Positions 1 to 6,151 of a stretch of DNA of 6,337 bases are shown here, piece by piece. The stretch comes from Globobulimina sp. (Eukaryota; Foraminifera; Rotaliida): NCBI GenBank assembly GCA_003354225.1, contig PIVH01000311.1:1-6337 (forward strand), written 5' to 3'. A program made the position numbers and the translations under genes. Position 1 is the stretch's first letter, and each line of letters starts with the position of its first letter. The notes below the pieces were generated by a model. It was not told the origin of the DNA and made no database searches. It was given only the letters and a program-made list of their open reading frames with translations.

Positions 1-145
1 ACCACCAGTATCATACTAAGCGCTACTTCTAGAACTACTCGAATAAATATAGTATTTAAGGGGTGCCACTAACACTATTACCGTTTGCAGAACAGGGACA
101 GCAAATCAGACGGGTCACCCATGGTACATAACTTTTTAATTGTAA

Positions 146-391
146 CTTCTGAGAGGATATTTTCGCCAAAACAAATACGATGGCAGTGCATTTATTGCCC
201 AATTCGAAGTCAGTATCCAACCAAATATGGGCAATAAAGGTTTTGGTTTGCAAATAATGAGAAATGTATGCAGTCAATTTGGTCTCAAATCAGGTCCGTA
301 TAGCAAAGCAAAAAGCAATTCAATAATTGGGGAACAAAATTGCATAAGCAATCGAAACAAAGCAGTAAAAATGGATATGTGTCAACAGTAG
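146..391 (+). CDS. Possible coding exon, unidentified protein
   Basis: This frame is open for 81 codons after a TAA at 143-145 and closes with TAG at 389-391. Its first half reads like a folded protein, with stretches such as YDGSAFIAQFEVSIQP and GNKGFGLQIM, then becomes low in complexity. There is no good start codon, so it would have to be an internal or terminal exon. Upstream in the same frame, 92-136 is also open, and a GT...AG segment at 63-90 or 114-155 could connect the pieces. A second frame across 156-257 is open too, so the true frame is not settled. I do not recognise the protein. A decayed gene is equally possible. Confidence 0.3.
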   Translation, partial: LLRGYFRQNKYDGSAFIAQFEVSIQPNMGNKGFGLQIMRNVCSQFGLKSGPYSKAKSNSIIGEQNCISNRNKAVKMDMCQQ

Positions 392-630
392 CTCAATGTA
401 TAAAACAGCAGAATAATGGTGTGATATCATCTGTGAATAAACAGAATGACAGCTCTAAAAATGGTAATGATATACCGATATCGAATGCAAAATTGTGGTA
501 TTGGCTTTGTGACGGAGGCGGATTGAAATGGCTTTTTTTTAATTATAATGTATCATATAGTGCATTTGGGTGCCAGATTGTTTCTAAGTCAAAATACGAT
601 AGGAAAAACTTTTTAAAGAATTGCAGTTAG
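304..630 (+). CDS. Possible 3' terminal exon, unidentified protein
   Basis: The frame is open from just after a TAG at 301-303 to a TAG at 628-630, about 108 codons, with a second stop (TAA) directly behind. The only start-like codon near the front is TTG at 340, which a nuclear gene would not use, so this is better read as a last exon. The product has two similar polar stretches (KQSKQSSKNG and NKQNDSSKNG) about 35 residues apart, then an aromatic stretch, LWYWLCDGGGLKWLFFNYN, and a basic tail. The two polar stretches hint at an internal duplication. The aromatic part faintly recalls WWE-like spacing of Trp and Gly, but this is too weak to assign. It overlaps the preceding frame, so at most one is coding there. 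Confidence 0.3.
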   Translation, partial: QSKKQFNNWGTKLHKQSKQSSKNGYVSTVAQCIKQQNNGVISSVNKQNDSSKNGNDIPISNAKLWYWLCDGGGLKWLFFNYNVSYSAFGCQIVSKSKYDRKNFLKNCS

Positions 631-836
631 TAAATAACACGTATTAAAATATATAATAATGATATACTACACGAAATTGAGAAGCAATCTTCGAAGAGAG
701 CGATGTTGGGGATGACCGATTATCCAGCTACTTATTCATAATTGACGGTGTGCTTATATTTAGAGTCAATTACAAACATACACAACACTACTTCCCAAAA
801 CCACTGCAACCCTCTTAATTCCACCACAAATCTTCG
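631..836. other. Intergenic region upstream of the hydrolase gene
   Basis: This 206-base stretch separates the double stop near 630 from the hydrolase start. It should hold the promoter and 5' leader of the downstream gene, but I see no distinctive core element in this AT-rich background. A frame continuing from the previous gene is open from 637 to 738 and contains ATG codons, but nothing in it looks like a known protein. A TAA at 816-818 in the hydrolase frame shows that the hydrolase does not simply extend upstream. Confidence 0.5.
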
Positions 837-2336
837 ATGGTCATATCCTTACAATCATTGGTGTTGTTTATACAAAAATTCAAACATTACTTATCTTTCA
901 AATGGCAGAAACTTGCAGCAATTATTATGTTTGCTGAATTCATCTTTTATCTTCGATGGAGGCATTTGATCAATTGTGCAAAGGTTAGCCTCAATAAATT
1001 CACGACAATACACAACTATTCTAAACTTAAAAAGATACGACATTTCGAGTCATTATGTAACAGGCATTGTCACAAACCGTACATGAAATTTATTGACTAT
1101 ACATTCGATAACTGTCCATTGAATCTCATTAAGAAACAAAATATGATTGAGGCTCTAACATATCGTTACTTTGGCCAATGTGAACATAAACAAAGCAAAC
1201 TTGAAATTGAATGGAGAGATAATTTCATATCAAAAATACTGTCACAGACTGAAGAAACTATTAGTTATCGATTCGAAGATGGATATAATGAGGACATAAA
1301 ACATATATTCAGCCAATTCAAAGTGTCATATCATCCATTCATGTTTTATTTTGCATATTTTGGAGCAAAGAAAACGGCAAACTTTGTATTTTCATTTTAT
1401 TTCAAGTTTAAATTTAAATACATTAACGGACTCAAAGTCTGGTACAAATTAAATGAGAGTACTCAAAATGAAAGTGACGTAAATTTGGAACCAATTTTGA
1501 TGTTTGGTGGTATCACAATGGCTAATCCAGCGCAATTTGGCATATTCATTGATCAAGTGCTCAAAAGATTCAATAATAGCAGGAATATATTGATCATAGA
1601 GATACCATGGTGTGAATGCAAAATTGATCACTACATTCCATTTGCTGCAGGCTATATCAATAACAAAACACCTCTGCCTATCAACGAAATGATGCATATT
1701 TTATTCAAACTTGAAGATATGATTTTAACTCAGAACGAAAAAGCATTAAAGGTATTACGCACGCGCACTGGAGGGGAACACAAAAGATCATTGATATTAC
1801 AATGGAATTTATTAGGGATAAGCGCAGGTTCTTATGTCTGTTCATCCATTTACCAAAATGTCAAAGATCACAAAAGAGGCATAATTCCAAGGCTTATATT
1901 AATTGATGGGCCTGTTTTATGTTCCTCAGATATGAAAAGTTTGGCATGTACAACAAACCTAAATAGTGACACCGAACATGAATCACAATTTAAACATTCA
2001 ATTGTGGGCAAATTATTTAAACATTTCATAAGGGAGGAACTGATGATTGAAACAACCTCAATGGATGCATGTAATTGGAATAATTGGACTGATAATTGTT
2101 TATATCCCTATGAGTTAATTAATGATGGATGTCAAAAACCACATGTCATTGTCACTTCAACAGAAGATCATATAGTAGCATCACACGTAATCGATAAAGC
2201 AATCCAAGAAGCAAATCAAATGCGCATTGGACATAATAATGAGATTAAGCATATAATTCTACAAGACAAATTCCATGCATACTTTTTAATGGACACAAAG
2301 ACTCAGAATGATGTTATTGACTTCCTTAAACGTTGA
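837..2336 (+). CDS. Membrane-anchored alpha/beta hydrolase
   Basis: The gene encodes a 499-residue alpha/beta-hydrolase-fold protein and shows no introns. The N-terminus has a hydrophobic stretch (about residues 25-40) followed by RWRHL, suggesting a membrane anchor. A helical region with the landmark EALTYRYFG (105-113) and the segment YHPFMFYFAYFG (165-176) precede the core. In the core, FGGIT (223-227) sits where the oxyanion-hole loop is expected. GISAG (327-331) is the nucleophile elbow with Ser329, Asp444 lies in STEDHIV, and His480 lies in KFHAYFL near the end. From family knowledge, this layout (RWR after the anchor, an aromatic HPFMFY-like segment, then the core with LLGISAGSY and LILIDGP) matches a broad group of uncharacterised hydrolases of fungi, oomycetes and algae. 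The substrate is unknown; a lipid or ester is an inference. ATG 837 is the first in-frame ATG after TAA 816-818; Met31 is an alternative start that would remove part of the anchor. Confidence 0.88.
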   Translation: MVISLQSLVLFIQKFKHYLSFKWQKLAAIIMFAEFIFYLRWRHLINCAKVSLNKFTTIHNYSKLKKIRHFESLCNRHCHKPYMKFIDYTFDNCPLNLIKKQNMIEALTYRYFGQCEHKQSKLEIEWRDNFISKILSQTEETISYRFEDGYNEDIKHIFSQFKVSYHPFMFYFAYFGAKKTANFVFSFYFKFKFKYINGLKVWYKLNESTQNESDVNLEPILMFGGITMANPAQFGIFIDQVLKRFNNSRNILIIEIPWCECKIDHYIPFAAGYINNKTPLPINEMMHILFKLEDMILTQNEKALKVLRTRTGGEHKRSLILQWNLLGISAGSYVCSSIYQNVKDHKRGIIPRLILIDGPVLCSSDMKSLACTTNLNSDTEHESQFKHSIVGKLFKHFIREELMIETTSMDACNWNNWTDNCLYPYELINDGCQKPHVIVTSTEDHIVASHVIDKAIQEANQMRIGHNNEIKHIILQDKFHAYFLMDTKTQNDVIDFLKR

Positions 2337-2369
2337 ATTTTAATACATATATTTCACACGTTGCTCAAT

Positions 2370-2750
2370 ATGCAATTCATATATAGCTTGTAAAAACTTC
2401 TTGCTAAAAAAACCTCAAAGATTAGATGCGAATTTGATGTTCCTTTCGGAGAATATTTTGAAGATGAGTGTAGGTATTATAAACTTATTCCAAAAGTCTT
2501 ACGAATAGAAACGTCGCATAATTTTCGCCACGCAAACTCGAAACAAATTTCCCCTCGCAACAAATATCATTGGGACGTTTAAAATCAATATTAACACATT
2601 GAGGAGGAAACAATCACATCATTATCAATAATAGTACCTCGAATTTTATCTAAAATTTGTGGTTCAAATGTCACTTTGAATTGTGTTCAAATTGACAACA
2701 ATGACACTGATACAGACAGCGAATCAGCAAGTACTTCTGACTCAAATTAA
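2370..2750 (+). CDS. Small three-exon gene, unidentified acidic-tailed protein
   Basis: I propose exons 2370-2389, 2426-2576 and 2604-2750, giving about 105 residues. The long middle frame and the last frame are in the same phase and are separated only by a 27-base GT...AG segment that carries both intervening TAA codons. An ATG at 2370 joins the middle exon in frame if the 36-base GT...AG segment 2390-2425, which also holds an in-frame TAA, is removed. The middle exon reads as ordinary protein (for example CEFDVPFGEYFEDECRYYKL). The last exon ends in an acidic, Ser/Thr-rich tail, DNNDTDTDSESASTSDSN, followed by TAA and an adjacent TGA, which looks like a genuine C-terminus. I do not recognise the family. 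It lies only about 30 bases after the hydrolase stop, so the start could be further upstream or differ if the first intron is wrong. A pseudogene with two stops is the main alternative. Confidence 0.5.
2390..2425 (+). other. Putative 36-nt intron
   Basis: It begins GTAAAAAC and ends ATTAG. Its length is a multiple of three and it contains an in-frame TAA at 2391-2393, so removing it opens the frame from ATG 2370. A nearer AG at 2419-2420 would give a 31-nt intron and shift into a frame that ends at about 2509, which fits less well. Confidence 0.4.
2577..2603 (+). other. Putative 27-nt intron
   Basis: It starts GTTTAA, holds TTAAC (2591-2595) as a branch-like motif, and ends TTGAG. It contains two in-frame TAA codons (2580-2582 and 2592-2594), while both flanks are open in the same frame for more than 45 codons. 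An AG three bases later (2605-2606) would be an equally valid acceptor that drops one Glu. Confidence 0.55.
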
Positions 2751-3020
2751 TGAAATGTTTTTTTTTAAAGGGTGTTTTTTTTTAATTTTCTTTTTGATGA
2801 AAATTTTTAGAGGGTGGTTTTTTTTGAAATTTTTGCAATTCGAACAATAGTTAGCATAAGCTATATACCCGATCAATTTTATGCCCCCTAAGACTTTTAG
2901 AAAAAGTTACCAATTCCTTTAAAACCTGTGAGCTTCAGTCAAGGCAGTTGCAGACTTTCGGAATTTGCACAAACTGCACTGTATTCTGCCATGATCTTCT
3001 GACATTAGCTTGAACAGACA
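2751..3020. other. Intergenic region with T-rich tracts
   Basis: The stretch holds T-runs in its first 85 bases and then unremarkable AT-rich DNA up to the NDUFAF8-like start. A four-codon upstream frame (ATG 2991, TGA 3000-3002) lies just before that gene and could slightly affect its translation if it is in the leader. No other gene is visible on either strand. Confidence 0.5.
2758..2835. repeat. Imperfect T-tract repeat with (A)AAGGG/AGAGGG cores
   Basis: Runs of 8 to 9 T alternate with short G-rich cores: TAAAGGGTG near 2766 and TAGAGGGTGG near 2808. The 11-base string TTTTTAGAGGG at 2804-2814 recurs exactly at 3564-3574 inside the palindromic cluster, so the two sites may derive from the same dispersed element. 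Confidence 0.45.
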
Positions 3021-3248
3021 ATGTCAAATCCACGGCAAAGAACGCTGTTCACAGTGGGTAGACTGGGAGAATCATACATGAAATGTCGAGCGCAAGGCGT
3101 TGCCTACGGCAAATGCATGTCCATCGCAGCCAACATATCAGTACAAAAAGGCTGTTGTGACAAAGAATTCCAAATATTAAAAAATTGTGTCGCATTATAC
3201 AAGTTACCATATATCTCATTAATACTAACCCTTACACAAATTAATTAA
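3021..3248 (+). CDS. NDUFAF8: NDUFAF8-like twin CX9C complex I assembly factor
   Basis: The product is 75 residues and carries two CX9C motifs, Cys22-Cys32 and Cys46-Cys56, the signature of CHCH proteins imported into the mitochondrial intermembrane space or matrix and often held by paired disulfides. The segments VAYGKC and CDKEFQILKNC match the pattern AYGRC...EF..L..C of animal NDUFAF8 (C17orf89), which is about the same length. In animals that protein stabilises NDUFAF5, the arginine hydroxylase acting on NDUFS7 during complex I assembly. Cys45 is an extra cysteine next to Cys46. The ATG at 3021 is the first suitable start and leaves a short basic N-terminus. The last 14 residues (from KLPY) are hydrophobic and not family-like; a GT at 3203 with TACTAAC at 3223-3229 and an AG at 3260 could instead splice them out. 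Other twin CX9C families are less likely. Confidence 0.75.
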   Translation: MSNPRQRTLFTVGRLGESYMKCRAQGVAYGKCMSIAANISVQKGCCDKEFQILKNCVALYKLPYISLILTLTQIN

Positions 3249-3256
3249 TAAATAAA
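3247..3256 (+). terminator. Overlapping AATAAA polyadenylation-type signals
   Basis: Two overlapping AATAAA hexamers (3247-3252 and 3251-3256) begin within the stop codon of the NDUFAF8-like gene. In such AT-rich DNA this can arise by chance, but the position suits a 3' end signal and favours an unspliced end for this gene. Confidence 0.3.
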
Positions 3257-3431
3257 TTAGTTACGCAAATCTCGCATCAAGAAATGAGACATATCCTTGC
3301 ACACAAAATACAAAACATAAAATGCTTGTCAGTTGTCAAAACACGCGTGCGACTGTCAATATTGTACAATAATCTATCACTAAATTAACTAATTCACATA
3401 CCCATAATCTCCATCATGCCAGCTACAGTTT

Positions 3432-3516
3432 GTGATGATAACTCAATGAAGATTTGGGTTAAAATCCCAATCATCACGGTTTTTTTTAGTTTTTTTTTAG
3501 TTTTTTTTGTGTTTTT
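3432..3516 (+). repeat. Interrupted hairpin followed by poly-T tandem tract
   Basis: GTGATGAT (3432-3439) and TTGGG (3454-3458) pair with CCCAA (3466-3470) and TCATCAC (3471-3477), forming a two-part stem with a side insertion on the left. Directly after it lie three runs of eight or more T spaced by AG or GTG, a tandem unit of about 10 to 11 bases. A hairpin plus T-runs can mark an RNA 3' end, but slippage-prone simple repeat is the simpler reading. Confidence 0.4.
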
Positions 3517-3545
3517 TATGATTTGTATATGTTTCCGAGAGGGAT

Positions 3546-3626
3546 ATTTATGAAACGGAGTGGTTTTTAGAGGGACCATTTATGAAAAGCGTCCCTCTAA
3601 AACCAATCTGTTTCATAAATGGTCCA
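3546..3626. repeat. Nested palindromic repeat, MITE-like
   Basis: The arm 3546-3576 pairs with 3591-3620 with two mismatches and a one-base gap around a 14-base spacer. In addition, the 15-base string at 3573-3587 (GGACCATTTATGAAA) is perfectly inverted at 3611-3625. The forward unit ATTTATGAAA occurs twice (3546-3555 and 3578-3587), so the element looks like two head-to-tail units facing diverged inverted copies, continuing weakly to about 3650. No clear target-site duplication flanks it. It could be a miniature inverted-repeat element or a hairpin-forming satellite fragment. Confidence 0.7.
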
Positions 3627-4018
3627 TCCAAAAGCAATCTGTTTTCAAATCAAATAACTTATAGTATACACTCTATCCCTCCAACGAGGGTCGTTTATCA
3701 CCAAGGAAAAGAGAGAATATATTTGGTGAAAATATCAATCATATTATTGGTTGATTTGCTATGGTATTTTTATTTATCGCCTAACTTTTCAAACCGAAGA
3801 ATCCAACTTTGCCAAATCGAGAACCTGTTTGATTGATACAATGCACACACACAATACCAAACACACAAAGCTTATCTTGAGTGCCATTAAATGCGTGTAA
3901 CGTTGAGTTTGACCTTTTCATTCAGTGTCAAACCTAAAAACTTGTCCAATCGAGCATGGACCTGTCTCATCGTCATACACACAGTCTAATCATTGCCAAT
4001 CTATTATAATGTTATTAA
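3627..4018. other. Intergenic region without a convincing gene
   Basis: An 84-codon + strand frame (3582-3836) runs out of the palindrome and has no protein-like pattern. A short hairpin, GTTTGAC (3907-3913) with GTCAAAC (3927-3933), is present. An ATG at 3956 opens a short frame that could be a first exon of the region downstream, but its splice to 4021 falls in a different phase from the best frame there. Confidence 0.45.
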
Positions 4019-4205
4019 AGATGCATATGGAGCTTGGTTACATTCAAGAGATCAGAACAAAAAATTGCGAATTGGTATTTGGATAATATTTATGGAGCAT
4101 GGACTTTATGTGATGTATGAATTTATTTTGGTATTTGTAGGAAAGATCGCCAAACTTGGATGGAAAAAATGGATATTTATTTTTGTTTCTCACAAAGGGG
4201 AAACG
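4019..4205 (+). CDS. Candidate two-exon coding segment, unidentified protein
   Basis: The frame open after TAA 4016-4018 runs to 4114 and reads as good protein (ANWYLDNIYGAWTLCD). It then meets a 26-base GT...AG segment, after which the frame continues as ERSPNLDGKNGYLFLFLTKG up to a GT at 4206. The join gives an uninterrupted protein-like sequence that no single frame gives. Another frame over 3993-4114 also contains YGAW (KDAYGAWLHS), so the DNA coding this motif occurs twice within about 80 bases in different frames, suggesting an old internal duplication. The beginning and end of the gene are not resolved, and no family is recognised. It may be a multi-exon gene or a decaying copy. Confidence 0.42.
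4115..4140 (+). other. Putative 26-nt intron
   Basis: It begins GTATGA and ends TTTGTAG, with good splice-site form at both ends. It contains a TGA in the upstream frame once read through, and removing it joins the two protein-like open frames described for this region. Its length agrees with the other proposed tiny introns in the window. Confidence 0.5.
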
Positions 4206-4370
4206 GTGAGAAAGTATCATATGACGGATATTGGTATACGGCGACAGAAACGATGCCGTAATTATGGAATGAATGAGCAATATTCGCTCAAACCAAAGCC
4301 AATCACTTCATATGCATATAAAGTGGATATAAAAGATATTAGATTGGAATTTTATGATTTGAAAATTTAA
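4206..4370 (+). pseudogene. Unresolved 3' coding remnant or terminal exons
   Basis: After a likely donor (GTGAG at 4206) the frame ending in TAA 4368-4370 stays open and finishes with VDIKDIRLEFYDLKI, a plausible C-terminus. An AG at 4246-4247 would give a 42-base intron, but the joined frame then stops at a TGA within 10 codons unless a further intron is assumed. Either several tiny introns are present or the gene is broken here. The competing frame carries SYDGYWYTATETM, also protein-like. Confidence 0.3.
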
Positions 4371-4480
4371 AGGGACATTTTTGTCGCGTTTTCCAAGGGG
4401 AAAAAATCGAGTGATGGGATACAAAATAAGTTAACATCCAAACAAAGTTACAAGAATTTACTGTTTTCACCTGAAAATCA

Positions 4481-6151
4481 TCAAACTCGTAAGTCAAATT
4501 GTTCATCTCTGTCCAAAAAGGCACGAACATATTCCACAAAATGTTCTTTCCATTCATTATAACACATTCTGTTATTTACAAATTCAAAAAGTGCATATTT
4601 AAAATGTGTTAATATCTGAATGCTTTCTTGGTACTTAAAAATAGGTTTCATTCTTTTTTCCATCTGTGTCACTTTTGAATAATATTTCATCACATTATAC
4701 AATAAATACTCAAACATAAATCTCCCATCATTTGCAGCAACCGTTTCTTTCCACGCTTCCCTTAATATCATATCATTTTTATTTGCCTCAATATACAAGG
4801 CGACATTGGCCCAATTTTTAGGCCAAAATGAAATCTGTTGATCCAAATCTTCATCGCTCTCATCCTCCACCTCAATATCCCACATTTTATCATCGCTTTC
4901 AATCAAATATTTGGCATCAACATCAATATCAATTTCATAATCAACATTATTACTTTCCGTATTTGCTTCTGGATTGCTGGGAATTTTATAATTTACAATC
5001 CATTCCACAAATTTATTGTTAAATAATTCAAATTGTAGCAATTTTGTCGGGTTAAGCTCAGAAACAAAGTCCTCATCAACTGAAGAAACCTCTGCCTCAT
5101 TAATACCACTCAAACATTCATCAAATACAAAGCGAGCCAGTCCATTGATGTGATGATAAGAATCGCGAAAGGATTTGGTCTGCTTCTTTGGATATTTAAT
5201 ATGTAAATATTGCACAGTACAACAATAAAGTAACCAATTTAAATTTTTATTTTGTGCCTCGTCATCCAGCCATGTCATCCAGCATTTCAATAGAAAATTA
5301 TATTTAAAATCTTTGCTCCCCAACATCAGCAATGCGAAGGGCACCCAATCCCTATCAAAAAAGGACACACTTAGTCCGAGAGAAATATTTGACACTCTTC
5401 GAAAAAATTCCATGGGACATTGGATTTCATACTGCTTCTTTTTATCAAATTGCACTGCAAACGCTGACATTTCAACTTTGGGAATATTGTATTTCAAAAT
5501 ATGTCCTTTCAGAGCAATATTGTTAACGTTGTCAGGTTCGATGGCTGTGGCCGGAGTATTGGGCACAACATAGATTCGAATGATACCCCAAATATTACAC
5601 AATAAGCCGGCAGAAAAGACAATGACCACAACAATAAACGTTGTGATGGAGTCAAATTTGTTAAAACTAAATAACATCATTGCGATATATATAAAAAACA
5701 TACAGAATAAGAGAGCGACTCTGCTCATTTGGCGAACTATTGAGGTATATTCAACATAATTTATATAGTCTGTAAATAGTCGAGTTTCGTATTTTGAGAT
5801 TGAAAGTTCCTGAAATTGCGTCTGCAATAAATAATAATGTGTGGTCATAATAAATGTGCTGAAACCAGATAATATTACAACCATTGAAATGCAAATAAAA
5901 AAAGTTGCATTCAACGCTTCATTGTCTTCAAAATGAGCTTCCGGTGTTTCAAACCATAATGAAAATGCGAATGCGAAAATAAATGAGCTAATCACTGCCA
6001 ATGTACTGACTGCATCAATGCCGTGTTCTAACGATGATAAAATATGTTTCCTTTCTTCTTCAGCAGATATTACATTTGTGCTCGTTCCTGCTTGTTCTGC
6101 GCTTAATTGGTCTCGGAATACTGAAGACTTTGTTCTTTGAAGCAACGACAT
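4481..6151 (-). CDS. Four-pass membrane protein, unidentified
   Basis: The product is 556 residues with no introns. The first 45 residues are polar. Four hydrophobic segments follow at about 46-67, 82-108, 143-163 and 171-194, then a long soluble part of about 350 residues with a strongly acidic stretch at 400-440 (rich in Asp and Glu) and an aromatic, helical C-terminus. An even number of passes puts both ends on the same side, probably the cytosol. I do not recognise the family. The first four helices with a polar N-terminus resemble the layout of Orai-type calcium channels and of uncharacterised four-pass proteins of protists, but I see no decisive channel motif. The start at 6151 is supported by an in-frame TAA two codons upstream. 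The end is a double TGA. The gene converges on the + strand coding region that ends at 4370. Confidence 0.85.
   Translation of the reverse strand: MSLLQRTKSSVFRDQLSAEQAGTSTNVISAEEERKHILSSLEHGIDAVSTLAVISSFIFAFAFSLWFETPEAHFEDNEALNATFFICISMVVILSGFSTFIMTTHYYLLQTQFQELSISKYETRLFTDYINYVEYTSIVRQMSRVALLFCMFFIYIAMMLFSFNKFDSITTFIVVVIVFSAGLLCNIWGIIRIYVVPNTPATAIEPDNVNNIALKGHILKYNIPKVEMSAFAVQFDKKKQYEIQCPMEFFRRVSNISLGLSVSFFDRDWVPFALLMLGSKDFKYNFLLKCWMTWLDDEAQNKNLNWLLYCCTVQYLHIKYPKKQTKSFRDSYHHINGLARFVFDECLSGINEAEVSSVDEDFVSELNPTKLLQFELFNNKFVEWIVNYKIPSNPEANTESNNVDYEIDIDVDAKYLIESDDKMWDIEVEDESDEDLDQQISFWPKNWANVALYIEANKNDMILREAWKETVAANDGRFMFEYLLYNVMKYYSKVTQMEKRMKPIFKYQESIQILTHFKYALFEFVNNRMCYNEWKEHFVEYVRAFLDRDEQFDLRV

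Noticed and set aside
56-277. 73-codon minus-strand frame
   Set aside because: It begins at a TTG and lies opposite + strand frames with better protein character.
742-969. 75-codon + strand frame over the hydrolase start
   Set aside because: It starts with TTG and overlaps the hydrolase N-terminus, whose frame is far better supported.
1449-1697. 82-codon minus-strand frame within the hydrolase gene
   Set aside because: It is a shadow opposite the hydrolase core with no independent support.
837-2336. Ciliate-type code with TAA/TAG read as glutamine, as an alternative to tiny introns
   Set aside because: Two frames of 499 and 556 codons contain no TAA or TAG and encode glutamine by CAA/CAG. 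In AT-rich ciliates most glutamines would be TAA or TAG.
3394-3579. 61-codon minus-strand frame rich in lysine
   Set aside because: The lysines simply reflect the poly-T tracts on the + strand.
3582-3836. 84-codon + strand frame
   Set aside because: Its start lies inside the palindromic repeat, and its sequence shows no motif, membrane pattern or conserved-looking segment.
3993-4370. Single 125-codon + strand frame as an intact gene
   Set aside because: It needs a TTG start, and its middle section loses protein character exactly where the 26-nt intron reading in another frame gains it.
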